From Bosea sp. PAMC 26642 (GTDB lineage Bacteria; Pseudomonadota; Alphaproteobacteria; Rhizobiales; Beijerinckiaceae): a stretch of DNA of 64,000 nt. Positions 42,040 through 50,926 of the stretch are shown here, piece by piece. A program made the position numbers and the translations under genes. A model generated the notes under the pieces. It ran no database searches and had not been told where the DNA came from. It was given only the letters and a program-made list of their open reading frames with translations. Location: NCBI RefSeq assembly GCF_001562255.1, contig NZ_CP014301.1, positions 806,001 through 870,000 on the forward strand, given 5' to 3'. Each line of letters starts with the position of its first letter. Within the stretch, counting starts at the first letter, position 1.

Positions 42040-43845
42040 ATGAGTCTCACCCTCCCGCGTGCCTTTCTCGGCGTCACTCGCTCCGCGCTCGGTCGCCCCT
42101 GGCGCGACAGGCTGGATGCGGCCGGCCTCGGCCGGGCCGAAGCGCTGGCGCAGGTCGAGGGCATGCCCGACATCCTCGCCCGTGTGCTTGCCGGCCGCGG
42201 CGTCGAGGCTGCTGACGCCGCCCGCTTCCTCGAGCCGAAGCTGCGCGACCTCCTGCCCGACCCCGCCTCGCTCGCCGGCATGGAGGCCGCCGCCGCCCGC
42301 CTCGCCCGGGCCGCGCAGTCGGGCGAGGCGGTCGCCATCTTCGGCGACTACGATGTCGACGGCGCCTGCTCCTCGGCGCTGCTGGCCGAGTTCCTGGAGG
42401 CGGCCGGCGCCCGCCCGCGCATCCACATCCCCGATCGGCTGATCGAGGGCTACGGCCCCAATGCCGAGGCCATCCGGATGCTGGTAGGCGAGGGCGCGAC
42501 CTTGCTGGTCACCGTCGATTGCGGCACCACCAGCCATGAGCCGCTGGCCGAGGCCGCGAGGCTGGGACTCGACGTCGTCGTGCTCGACCACCACCAGGCG
42601 CCCGAGCGGCTGCCGGAGGTCGCGGCGCTGGTCAATCCCAACCGGCAGGACGATCTCTCGGGCCTCGGCCATCTTTGCGCTGCCGGTGTCGTCTTCCTGA
42701 CGCTGGTCGCGACCCGCGCCGCCCTGCGCCAGCAGGGTTTCTGGGCCAACCAGGCTGCGGAGCCCGACCTGCTGGCAGCCCTCGACCTCGTCGCGCTTGC
42801 GACCGTCGCCGACGTCGTGCCACTGACCGGCCTCAACCGCGCCTTCGTCCGGCAAGGCCTCGCCATGCTGCGCGGGCGCACGCGGCCCGGCCTTGCGGCC
42901 TTGATGGATGTCGCGGGCCTCGACGGGCCGGTGCAGCCCTGGCATCTCGGCTTTCTGCTCGGCCCGCGCATCAATGCCGGCGGGCGCATCGGCGATGCCG
43001 CGCTCGGTGCCCGCCTGCTGCGCACGCAGGACGCGATTGAGGCTCGCGGCCTCGCGGGCGAACTCAACCGCCTGAACCAGGAGCGTCAGGAGATCGAGCG
43101 CCAGGCCGTGCTGGAGGCGACGGCCGAGGCCGACCACGCGCTGATGAACGCACCCGATCAGCCGGTGCTGCTCGCAGGCTCGCTCGACTGGCATCCAGGC
43201 ATCGTCGGATTGGTGGCGGCGCGGCTGAAGGAGCGCTTCCGCCGCCCCGCCTTCGCACTGGCCCTGAACGGGGAGGGCGGCGCCACCGGCTCGGGCCGTT
43301 CGGTCCCCGGCGTCGATCTCGGCCGGGCGGTGCGCAAGGCTGTGGAAGCCGGGCTCGCGCTGAAGGGTGGCGGCCACGCTATGGCGGCGGGCGTCACGCT
43401 CGGCCCCGGACAGACGGAGGCCTTCCACGCCTTCCTGATCGACCATCTCGCTGCCGAATTCGGCGCGACCGATTCGGCGCAGGCCCTGCTGGTCGATGCC
43501 GCGATGAGCGCCGGTGGTGCCAATCCGCGCCTGCTGGCCGAACTCGACCGGGCAGGGCCCTACGGCCAGGGCGCGCCCGAACCCGTCTTCGTCTTCCCCT
43601 CGCATCGCCTGACCGATGTGGTCGAGATCGGCAGCGGCGGCCATATCCGCATCAAGCTCAGGAGCGGTGACGGCGCAACTGTGGGCGGGATAGCCTTCCG
43701 TGCGGCCCAGGAACCCCTCGGCCAGGCCCTGCTCGCCGCCCGCGGCGACAGCGTCCATCTCGCCGCGACCTTGTCGCTGAACCGCTGGGGCGGCAACGAG
43801 ACCGCCGAACTGCGCGTCCTCGACATGGCCCTGCCGGGACTTTGA
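42040..43845 (+). CDS. recJ: single-stranded-DNA exonuclease RecJ
   Basis: RecJ degrades ssDNA 5' to 3' in repair. The 601 residues contain the DHH domain with DYDVDGACSSALL, VTVDCGTTSHEPL and VLDHHQAPERLPEVAALVNP (the DHH motif and metal ligands), and the DHHA1 domain with GSGRSVPGVDLG and GGGHAMAAGVTL. The C-terminal OB-fold is present (IRIKLRSGDGATVGGIAF). The length is typical. tRNA-Glu follows 96 bases later, so the locus ends here. Confidence 0.95.
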   Translation: MSLTLPRAFLGVTRSALGRPWRDRLDAAGLGRAEALAQVEGMPDILARVLAGRGVEAADAARFLEPKLRDLLPDPASLAGMEAAAARLARAAQSGEAVAIFGDYDVDGACSSALLAEFLEAAGARPRIHIPDRLIEGYGPNAEAIRMLVGEGATLLVTVDCGTTSHEPLAEAARLGLDVVVLDHHQAPERLPEVAALVNPNRQDDLSGLGHLCAAGVVFLTLVATRAALRQQGFWANQAAEPDLLAALDLVALATVADVVPLTGLNRAFVRQGLAMLRGRTRPGLAALMDVAGLDGPVQPWHLGFLLGPRINAGGRIGDAALGARLLRTQDAIEARGLAGELNRLNQERQEIERQAVLEATAEADHALMNAPDQPVLLAGSLDWHPGIVGLVAARLKERFRRPAFALALNGEGGATGSGRSVPGVDLGRAVRKAVEAGLALKGGGHAMAAGVTLGPGQTEAFHAFLIDHLAAEFGATDSAQALLVDAAMSAGGANPRLLAELDRAGPYGQGAPEPVFVFPSHRLTDVVEIGSGGHIRIKLRSGDGATVGGIAFRAAQEPLGQALLAARGDSVHLAATLSLNRWGGNETAELRVLDMALPGL

Positions 43846-43941
43846 CTGCCGAAAGCGGCAAACTGGCGCTTGCGGAGGCCGGGCCCTGCCACTATACCTC
43901 GGCCCGCTTCGCAGCGAGCCGTCCGCGGTTCACCCAAGCTC

Positions 43942-44016
43942 GCGACCTTCGTCTATCGGTTAGGACACCAGCCTTTCACGCTGGGGAGACGGGTTCGACT
44001 CCCGTAGGTCGCGCCA
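43942..44016 (+). tRNA. tRNA-Glu (anticodon TTC)
   Basis: The acceptor stem GCGACCT pairs with AGGTCGC (discriminator G), then encoded CCA. The anticodon stem CCAGC/GCTGG encloses CTTTCAC (anticodon TTC); the T-arm is GACGG-GTTCGACT-CCCGT. It is the probable attachment site of the island that follows, as the integrase lies 119 bases downstream. The tRNA itself is intact. Confidence 0.97.
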
Positions 44017-44080
44017 CTCATGTGGCTAAGTCATTGATTTTCAACGAAGTGTTTGGTAGATAATAGGCCGAAATCGGCTC

Positions 44081-44116
44081 TGGTAGGATCCTTGGTAGGA
44101 ATCCTGGTAGGAATCA
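44081..44116 (+). repeat. three tandem 12-base repeats upstream of the integrase
   Basis: TGGTAGGATCCT, TGGTAGGAATCC and TGGTAGGAATCA follow one another at 44081, 44093 and 44105, with a related TGGTAGA at 44054. They lie between tRNA-Glu and the integrase and could be arm-type integrase or excisionase binding sites. Confidence 0.75.
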
Positions 44117-44134
44117 GCGCCGGATGAGGTGCTG

Positions 44135-46015
44135 ATGGGACGCTCGTCAAACTTCGGAATGCCGTATTTCGTGAAGCGCCCTGAGGGCGGTTTCAGCTAT
44201 ACGCGCGACCTGTCTCCGAAGCTCTTCGCGAGCCTGTCAGGTGAGCTTGCCTTGTCCTGGTCGCAGGAACGCCGGAAGGTCGGTGGGAAGCAGGTCCTCA
44301 AGATCGCACTAGGAACAACCGACCTGACCTTGGCGCGCCAGCGATGGATGGAGGTTCATCCTCAGGTCGAGAACCTGATCGGCTTTGCGAAAGAGACGTT
44401 CCAGCGTCGCACGACGCGCCCTTCAACAGTGACGCGCCTGCAATCGCTTCCGCGCGAGGCCATCAAGCAGATCGCCGAGGACGTCTACCAGCGAATTCTC
44501 GCCTCCGATGATGAAGAGGCTCTCACGGGGCGGCCTGCCGATCTGACGGAGATCGTGCTCAACGAGATGGGTGAGCGCGGCAACGACGATGTGCCCAACC
44601 TCTTCGATGCGAAGCGGCGGGCCCATTTGCGTGAACTCGATCATCTGAGATCGCATGCTCGCCGCGTAGATCAGTTTGACTTCGACGGCGCCAGGCAGAT
44701 TCCGACGCTGGAGAGCCTCGTGCGCGAAGGCATGTCTCCCGACAGTGCGAAGCGAGCAAGGGAGGACTTGTCAGACGTCATTGGAGAAAGCGCTGTCGAA
44801 GCTGTTCTGGCCCAGAGCGGAGTGGATCTCCCGCACGGCCATCCCGATCGTAATCTGCTGGCGCTGGAAGTCATCCGTGCGGGCATACGTGGCCATAGCG
44901 CTGTCCTCGAGCGATTGGAGGGTGCGGCCGTACCGACGCCGGCCCTGGTGGCGCCGATAGCTCGCACCCAGCCTAACGAGGGCGTGAAGCTCGGTGAGGC
45001 CTACGATACATGGAAGAACGAACGGAAGCCGTCTTCACGCACGGCAGAGGGTTATCGGCTCTACGTCGATAGATTCATTGAAATTAACGGTGATGTTCCG
45101 ATCGCTTCCATCACGAAGAAGCATGTGCGGGCCTACCGCGATGCCCTGACGGGTTGCCCGCGAAACGTCCCGAAGGAGATGGCCGGCTGCCCTTTCTGGG
45201 AGCTTCACGCCTGGGCCTTGGCGGAGGGACATCCGCTGCTGTCACGGACCACGATCAACGACAAGTCGATCGGCGCGATCTCGGCCATCCTTGCCGTAGC
45301 GCTACGAAACGGGGAGATCGAAGCCAATCCATGCACCGGTATGAAGTTTTCCTTGAAGGAGGGCGAAGCGGGCAAGCGGAAGCCTTACGATGATGCGGAC
45401 CTATCCAGGCTCCTAGCGTCGCCGGTTTTCGGTGAGGGAAAGAGATATGACGCGGGGGGAGGTGAGGCCCAGAAATGGCTGCCCTTGATCAGCGCGTACT
45501 CGGGAGCGAGGCTCGAGGAGATCGGGCAACTCCGGGTAATGGATATCAAGTGCGAGGATGAGGTTCATTATTTCGATCTGCGAGAGATCGATGATACGCC
45601 AGGTCAGACCACGAGCCGAAAGACGGGTTCATCGCGCCGGCGGGTGCCGATCCATGCGATGTTGATCGCAAAGGGGCTACTTGCCTATGCCAAGGAGCAG
45701 GGTAAGGCCGGGCACGTTCGTCTCTTCCCAGATCTCGTAGAATACGACGGCAAGACGACGCACTATTTCAGCAAGTGGTGGGGTCGGTACGCGCGTCAGT
45801 TCATTACAAAAGACAAAGATAAAACTTTCCATAGCTTCCGCCACAGGGTGACGGACGAGCTCCGGAAGGGGAAGCTATACGCCGTCATGCAGGCCATCCT
45901 AGGCCATCATGTGGGCGATACGACCAGCGGCTATGGCGATGGATTTGACATCGGAACTTTGAACGAGATGCTGCAAGGTATCTCCTACTCCAAGGTCGAC
46001 CTCTCGCGCATCTGA
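44135..46015 (+). CDS. site-specific tyrosine recombinase (phage/island integrase)
   Basis: This is a 626-residue integrase. It has an N-terminal part of the type found in tRNA-targeting rhizobial integrases (NFGMPYFVKRPEGGFSYTRDL), a long helical middle with the SAM-like core-binding region (TWKNERKPSSRTAEGYRLYV), and a C-terminal catalytic domain: Arg in YSGARLEEIGQLR, H-x-x-R in FHSFRHRVTDELR, His/Trp region in ILGHHVGDTTSGYG, where the Tyr nucleophile lies. GAGGTG before ATG 44135 supports the start. Orientation away from tRNA-Glu and the neighbouring tandem repeats support integration at that tRNA. Confidence 0.95.
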   Translation: MGRSSNFGMPYFVKRPEGGFSYTRDLSPKLFASLSGELALSWSQERRKVGGKQVLKIALGTTDLTLARQRWMEVHPQVENLIGFAKETFQRRTTRPSTVTRLQSLPREAIKQIAEDVYQRILASDDEEALTGRPADLTEIVLNEMGERGNDDVPNLFDAKRRAHLRELDHLRSHARRVDQFDFDGARQIPTLESLVREGMSPDSAKRAREDLSDVIGESAVEAVLAQSGVDLPHGHPDRNLLALEVIRAGIRGHSAVLERLEGAAVPTPALVAPIARTQPNEGVKLGEAYDTWKNERKPSSRTAEGYRLYVDRFIEINGDVPIASITKKHVRAYRDALTGCPRNVPKEMAGCPFWELHAWALAEGHPLLSRTTINDKSIGAISAILAVALRNGEIEANPCTGMKFSLKEGEAGKRKPYDDADLSRLLASPVFGEGKRYDAGGGEAQKWLPLISAYSGARLEEIGQLRVMDIKCEDEVHYFDLREIDDTPGQTTSRKTGSSRRRVPIHAMLIAKGLLAYAKEQGKAGHVRLFPDLVEYDGKTTHYFSKWWGRYARQFITKDKDKTFHSFRHRVTDELRKGKLYAVMQAILGHHVGDTTSGYGDGFDIGTLNEMLQGISYSKVDLSRI

Positions 46016-46128
46016 CGTTTGAAGTTGCGCAGACGCTTTCTCCGCGCCTGTTCGTACTGCGCGGGTTAGGGAGAAGACATCTGAGGCGGCGCGACCCAGA
46101 GATCGCGCCGACATGCATCGATGAGGTG

Positions 46129-47040
46129 TTACCGCTGGCTGCGGCAGCGCCACCCGTAGTGGCCGCGATCCCACCCTGGCATGACAGCGTCGTGGACGAT
46201 GCGCTCGACGATGCCCACCAGCCTGCTGGCATCGCGCCCCTTGGGCCTGGCGATGTAGATTTCCTGTGCCTCGCTCCGGCGTTGCCCGGCGCCGAATGCG
46301 TAGGTCGTGTAGCGCTTCTGGTCGGAAGCGACGAGATCGAGCTGTTCGCAGTGGCTTCGGCCGGCGGGCGTGTCGAGCCAGCGGTTGAGGCTCGACCGCG
46401 ACATCGCCGCATGCAAGGCCTTCTCGAAGGCGCGCAGCGACAGCGTGCTTGGCAGGCGAACTTCCAGGCAGCGAGTCTGCAGGACGACAGGCGAACCGTC
46501 GAGCGGTCGCCGATCGGGCCGCAGGATCTGGGCCGTGTAGGCGTCGAATCCGAGCTGGCAGACGGGGCCATCCGGGCCATTCGTCTCAGAGGCGTACCGG
46601 TCGGCGCTGACTTCGTCGAGCCTGTCACGCAGGTCTCCGCTGGTGGCGGAGATCTTGTAGATCGGGAGCTTGAGCTTACGGGCGACGCCGAGCAGGCCGC
46701 CGGCCTGAGTGGGATTACGGAAGTTCTCGCCACATCCGGCCGCGTAGACGTAGGCCGTGAACCCGGGCTTGAAGCGGCTCGTGAACGATGCGTCGGTGAA
46801 GGCGCCTGCCGGCAGCGCAGGACCGTTGCCTCCGAGCGCCGGCCATTGGGTCGGCAGATACTCGGTGACGGCGGCGGCGCTGTGCTCCGGCTTGATCCGG
46901 CGCAGGGCAGGGGAGGTGATGCAGCTGCTGCGCGAAGCTCGGGAGCGCTTGGTTGGGTGGCTGACGAGGGGCGTGGTGGTCTTGGTCTTGGTCATCAGGG
47001 TCTCGTTCGATTTCGGCGTGAGCGGCATTTCCGGGGGCAT
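46129..47040 (-). CDS. island protein of unknown function (remote GIY-YIG-like pattern)
   Basis: This is a 303-residue protein. The first 60 residues are basic and low-complexity. A compact domain follows: AYVYAAGCGENFRN ... KLPIYKISATSGDLRDRLDEV, which resembles the order of a GIY-YIG nuclease (strand with Tyr, strand ending Tyr-Lys-Ile, then a Leu-Arg-x-Arg-Leu helix), but the catalytic Glu is not secure. The C-terminal half has GRDASRLVGIVERIVHD. It starts 18 bases after the stop of the AAA+ gene (read on the minus strand), so the pair are probably cotranscribed. Confidence 0.55.
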   Translation of the reverse strand: MPPEMPLTPKSNETLMTKTKTTTPLVSHPTKRSRASRSSCITSPALRRIKPEHSAAAVTEYLPTQWPALGGNGPALPAGAFTDASFTSRFKPGFTAYVYAAGCGENFRNPTQAGGLLGVARKLKLPIYKISATSGDLRDRLDEVSADRYASETNGPDGPVCQLGFDAYTAQILRPDRRPLDGSPVVLQTRCLEVRLPSTLSLRAFEKALHAAMSRSSLNRWLDTPAGRSHCEQLDLVASDQKRYTTYAFGAGQRRSEAQEIYIARPKGRDASRLVGIVERIVHDAVMPGWDRGHYGWRCRSQR

Positions 47041-47058
47041 CCCTTCAATCCCTCAAAA

Positions 47059-48327
47059 TTATTCCTTCCGATCGAGTGTCCGCTTGGTTGGACCGTCCTT
47101 CGGCGGGTTCCGACCGAGCCCCGCGCGCTCTCCCTGCTGGGCAGCAGGCTGCGACGGAAGGAATCCGATGCGGGGTTTTTCGTTAGGCCCACCGCAGATG
47201 GCGTCGGCGGCGTCGGCATCGGCGAACACGATGTGGTCTCGCCCGGCCGCGGCGGCATAGCCGAAAGCCAGCCGGACGATGCGTGCGATCCGTCGCGGGT
47301 TCGCGCGGGCCAGCCGCGCCAGCACCTGGTCGCTGGGCATGGTGACGGTCTGCCCCAGCTCGGCCACTGCCACCTCGCAGATCAGGCGCGCGACCGCGAT
47401 GAGCTGGTTCCCCGTCGGCGGGGAGATCTCGAACACCAACAGCCGATCGACGATGAAGTCCGGTAGGAGCGAGACGTCGTTTGCCGTCGCGATGAAGATG
47501 CTATGAGCCAGGTTGAATGGAACTCGCAGATATTCGTCGAGGAGGGCGCGGCTGTTTTCGGGCTCGAAGACGTTCAGAAGCACGTTGTAGGGCTTCTCCG
47601 ACCAGTGAGTGACCAGCTTGTCGATTTCGTCTCCGAGGAAGACGGGGGAGGCGGTGTCGCCCTTGTAGAGGGCTTCGGTCATCACGCCCATGCGTGCTCC
47701 GCGCCAGGAGGTCGGGTGCCCAGCCACGAGTTGCTGAGCGTCGCCGTTCGTCGAGAACTGAAGAGGGTGCATGGCAACACCCAACGCTGCAGATAGGGTC
47801 TTGGCGAAGTGGGTCTTCCCGATCCCCGGGGGACCGGCAACAAGGATGGGCGGGACGGAAACCGGCGCCCCGGTACGCTGGGACAACGCGACGCTGCGGT
47901 CGACGAGATCGACGATCGCGGTGAAAGCCGGGCAGCCCTGCCGGACGATGTCGAGCCGGGAGCGAAACGCGTCGGATCCGAACAGGAGCGGCCTGAGTGG
48001 GCCCCGAGGATCGTGGTAGATCGCCTTCAAGCGATCGATGCGCACCTGCTCGTCACTCTGCAGGTTCGGGGGAACATAGCCGTGTTCGGCTTCAAGATCA
48101 CCGAGGTACTCACGCCCATAGGCGATTTCGATCTGTTGCAGGACGGCGGGGAGGTCGACCACCGAGGCGAAGCGCGATGAATCGTCGGGCAGCGCTGGCT
48201 CAGCCTTGACCGAAGGTACTTCGGCGGAAATTTCGGTCGCCTTTTGTGAGTTTGCGCGCTTCGCTCTTACGACTCGCGCCTTGAGCCCCGCGTCCGCGAA
48301 CTGGAAGTCGTAGTCGTCTTTGGTCAT
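47059..48327 (-). CDS. AAA+ ATPase, Lon-like, without protease domain
   Basis: This is a 422-residue protein. After a 150-residue charged N-terminal part comes one AAA+ module: Walker A GPPGIGKT (165-172), GHPTSWRGARMGVMTEAL in the position of Lon's GH-x-G loop, Walker B VFLGDEID (229-236), sensor-1 ATAND, and an Arg finger region FIVDRLLVFEI. It resembles the Lon ATPase core (NPVFLLDEIDK-like), but the serine/lysine protease domain is absent; the C-terminal region is a helical lid plus a Lys-rich tail. It is probably a remodelling ATPase acting on a partner encoded nearby. Upstream lies a terminator, so it begins a transcription unit. Confidence 0.82.
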   Translation of the reverse strand: MTKDDYDFQFADAGLKARVVRAKRANSQKATEISAEVPSVKAEPALPDDSSRFASVVDLPAVLQQIEIAYGREYLGDLEAEHGYVPPNLQSDEQVRIDRLKAIYHDPRGPLRPLLFGSDAFRSRLDIVRQGCPAFTAIVDLVDRSVALSQRTGAPVSVPPILVAGPPGIGKTHFAKTLSAALGVAMHPLQFSTNGDAQQLVAGHPTSWRGARMGVMTEALYKGDTASPVFLGDEIDKLVTHWSEKPYNVLLNVFEPENSRALLDEYLRVPFNLAHSIFIATANDVSLLPDFIVDRLLVFEISPPTGNQLIAVARLICEVAVAELGQTVTMPSDQVLARLARANPRRIARIVRLAFGYAAAAGRDHIVFADADAADAICGGPNEKPRIGFLPSQPAAQQGERAGLGRNPPKDGPTKRTLDRKE

Positions 48328-48412
48328 CGAGCTGATTTCGCTATTCCGCCGAACCTGAGCGTTTGACGGGGTGGTCGGTCCGACCCTCCGTGAACCTGGT
48401 TCAACGAGAAAA

Positions 48413-48434
48413 GGCGGCACCGCGCGGCGCCGCC
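48413..48434 (-). terminator. terminator after the 48497 gene
   Basis: On the minus strand GGCGGCGCC (48434-48426) and GGTGCCGCC (48421-48413) form a stem with one G-U pair around GCGC, followed by TTTTCT. Confidence 0.8.
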
Positions 48435-48496
48435 TGACTTGGCCTTGAACGGTGCTTATCAGTGATGAGCGATGTTCATCTCTGGATGAATCAGGT

Positions 48497-49486
48497 TCAG
48501 ACGATCTCCGTCCAGGTCGGCATCTTGATGGCCATGCGCTCGGCCCCAAGCAGCTTGGCCAGCCAGGTCGCCTCCTCGAAGATGTTGCGGACAGCGGCCT
48601 GCATATGGAGCGGATCGGAACGGCAGGCGCGATCGTCGATCGCCTTCGCCATTCGACGCTTCGCCTTGACCCCGGCCGAGCCCCGCTCGACCGGCCAAAG
48701 TGCGACCTGGGCGGCGGCGAGGTAAGCCATGATCTGCGCGCCCTCGGCGGCACGGCGCAGTTCCGCGCTGTTTTCTGTCGGGCGCGCAGCCAGCAGGAAC
48801 AGCCGATCGGCCGTCGCCAGCAGGCGTTCAACGCGGTCGGCAAGTCGATCGAGATCGGGCGGCGCAGACAGGAGGCCGGCCCATGCACCTGCCTGCTGGT
48901 CGGCGAAGACCGGCTCGCCGCCGCGCGGCGGCAGGAGGAGCGTCAGGTCGAGGCCCTGCATCGGCCAGGTCGCCAGCCCGCGATCGGTCGATGCCGGCCC
49001 GGCGGCGCGGGGCGGCACCATCAGCTCGCCCACGTTGAAGGCGGCGCGCCGGACGCGGATGCGCCGCGCGGTGTCGGGCTCGAGCATCGGGGCGTAGTCG
49101 TCTTCCTGGTCGTCGCCATGCACCCGGCCGACCTCGGCCAGCGCGAGCTTGGCATCGACCTCGTCGAGGCTGTCGGACGGCCAGATGCAGACCATGGCGA
49201 CGAAGGAGAGTCCGACCAGCATGAGGCCGGCGGCGACGCGCTGTGCATCTTCGAGATCGCTGCTTGCGAGCCTGATCCGCATGGCCTCGTCGAGGAATTC
49301 CTTGGCTTTGCGAGCAGCGAACTTCAAGTCCGGCGCTCCGTTGCGGAAGGCGGCAAGCTCGCTAAGGCAGGGATCGTCTCCGACGCTGCCGGTGACCATG
49401 GCGATGGGATCACCAGGGATTTGCTGGGGCATTTCGGTGTCGCTGGTCTCGGTCGGCGCCGGCACGCCTTTGTCTTTGTTGGTCAC
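48497..49486 (-). CDS. island protein of unknown function, related to the 49841 gene product
   Basis: This is a 329-residue largely helical protein starting at GTG 49486 (AAAGGATC upstream). I recognise no domain. It shares a motif with its neighbour: VALWPVERGSAGVKAKRRMA here and IGLWPARDPGDHRVKLQARE in the other, both preceded by Ala-rich helices. A second variant, FVAMVCIWPSDSLDEVDAKL, lies earlier in this protein, so the motif may repeat. Transcribed as its own unit between two hairpin terminators. Confidence 0.6.
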   Translation of the reverse strand: MTNKDKGVPAPTETSDTEMPQQIPGDPIAMVTGSVGDDPCLSELAAFRNGAPDLKFAARKAKEFLDEAMRIRLASSDLEDAQRVAAGLMLVGLSFVAMVCIWPSDSLDEVDAKLALAEVGRVHGDDQEDDYAPMLEPDTARRIRVRRAAFNVGELMVPPRAAGPASTDRGLATWPMQGLDLTLLLPPRGGEPVFADQQAGAWAGLLSAPPDLDRLADRVERLLATADRLFLLAARPTENSAELRRAAEGAQIMAYLAAAQVALWPVERGSAGVKAKRRMAKAIDDRACRSDPLHMQAAVRNIFEEATWLAKLLGAERMAIKMPTWTEIV

Positions 49487-49551
49487 GGATGTGATCCTTT
49501 ACGTGGGTGACAGCCATGTCGCTGCTCCCTCCGATCTCTCCGAACATGGGA

Positions 49552-49576
49552 AAGGCGCCCCCCTAGGGAGCGCCTT
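49552..49576 (-). terminator. terminator-like hairpin after the 49841 gene
   Basis: AAGGCGC (49552-49558) and GCGCCTT (49570-49576) pair, with inner CCC/GGG, and on the minus strand TTTCCC follows. The T run is short, so it is weaker than the others. Confidence 0.55.
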
Positions 49577-49840
49577 CATCGTCTGACGCGGTCCTGAGCG
49601 CCCTGTTGTCGTGTTGTCGCCGTCCTGGCTCGGTCCGGCCTTGGAATGTGGTGGGAGCGCCGTCCTGGAGGCAACCTGGGTCTGACCGGGCTTTGCTGAT
49701 CGTCGATAGAAGGCAGCGATATGGATGCCTGGTGGCTTCCCGTCGGCTCCCTGCGAGCTCCTGAGCCAGTTTAGCCGTCCTGGGCGCTTCTTGTTGCGGT
49801 GTTGTTGGCTACCGGGATCGGGGCGCTACTCCGGAACCTC

Positions 49841-50803
49841 TTAGATCTTGGCCTCGCTCAGGCGCGCGGTGAGCGCGCCGAGCCCGGCCTGCATCTGGCC
49901 TCCGATGACGAAGGCGAGTTCGACGATCGCCTTGTGCCGATCCGGACCCTGCCGCGCCCGCATCAGCTCACGCGCCTGGAGCTTGACGCGATGGTCGCCA
50001 GGATCGCGGGCGGGCCAGAGCCCTATCCTGGCGAGATCGGCGAGCGCGAGGATCGTCGCGCCAGCCTGGGCTCGGCCGAGCCGATCACGATGGGCCTGGC
50101 TGAGCTCGCCATCCTCGAGTTCTGCGGCGAAGCGATCGGCCCAGCGAAGATGGTGCCGGACGGAATCGAGGCGGTACTCGAGGTCGAGGTGATCGGCGAC
50201 GTAGTCAGCCAGCGTTGACCCACGTTCCAGCCAGTGGACCCGCGTGCCGCCATCCTCAACCTCCCTGCTTGGTGCCAGCGCATTGGTCACCGCGAGGAGA
50301 CGGTCGGCTCCCGCGATGAACGCTCGCGGCGATTCTAGGGCCGCATTCACGGCTGGCGTGCCCAGTCCGAAGGCGGCGCGAGCCAGTTCGGCGGTCGCCG
50401 GGGTCTGATGCCGCTGCGACGTTTCGATGATGCTCTCGCCGGCGTTGCCGCGGATCCAGTCGTCGATGGTGTCGCGGGCCGGCAGAAGCGCGACCGCGAG
50501 CGTCGCAGCGTGGTTCAGCATCGTCAGCGCAAGAATCCACGGCAGCCGGCACTGGATCAGCGCATGGTCCTGCGTCCGGCCAGCGAGATCGAGGAAGCGC
50601 TCGACCTGGCCCGCGTGGTAGCGGGCGCGGGCGGCGACGTCGATCAGCGAGGGAAGCTTGCCGATGATAAGGCTGTAGCTTTCAGCGTCTCCGTCTCCCC
50701 AGGGACGCTCGCGCGCGATGGCATCGAGCTCGTCGACGATCGAGACGTTCCACGCCTCCTCCTTCACGTCCGCGAGGCTGCTTTTGGTGTTGGTGTCCAT
50801 CAT
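49841..50803 (-). CDS. island protein of unknown function, related to the 48497 gene product
   Basis: This is a 320-residue helical protein. ATG 50803 is chosen because GGGAAAG precedes it. No domain is recognised. The segment ILALADLARIGLWPARDPGD and following VKLQARELM matches the motif in the 48497 product; AFIAGADRLLAVTNALAP parallels its RLLATADRLFLLAA. The pair therefore look like diverged paralogues, perhaps structural partners. Separate terminators suggest independent dosage. Confidence 0.6.
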   Translation of the reverse strand: MMDTNTKSSLADVKEEAWNVSIVDELDAIARERPWGDGDAESYSLIIGKLPSLIDVAARARYHAGQVERFLDLAGRTQDHALIQCRLPWILALTMLNHAATLAVALLPARDTIDDWIRGNAGESIIETSQRHQTPATAELARAAFGLGTPAVNAALESPRAFIAGADRLLAVTNALAPSREVEDGGTRVHWLERGSTLADYVADHLDLEYRLDSVRHHLRWADRFAAELEDGELSQAHRDRLGRAQAGATILALADLARIGLWPARDPGDHRVKLQARELMRARQGPDRHKAIVELAFVIGGQMQAGLGALTARLSEAKI

Positions 50804-50871
50804 GATCTTTCCCTTTTGAGTGGGGTTCTGCCCAGTTGGCAGCGCTGACATCCTTTCCCCTGGAACGAACG

Positions 50872-50901
50872 AAGGCCCGCGAGCGGGAGCGCGCGGGCCT
50901 T
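50872..50901 (-). terminator. terminator after the exonuclease I gene
   Basis: AAGGCCCGCG (50872-50881) and CGCGGGCCTT (50892-50901) are perfectly complementary with a 10-base loop. On the minus strand it lies 26 bases after the exonuclease stop. Confidence 0.7.
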
Positions 50902-50926
50902 TGTCGGTATCCGTTCTGTGATCCGC

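Noticed and set aside
41530..43758. 742-codon minus-strand frame over recJ
   Set aside because: Antisense shadow of recJ with no recognisable domain.
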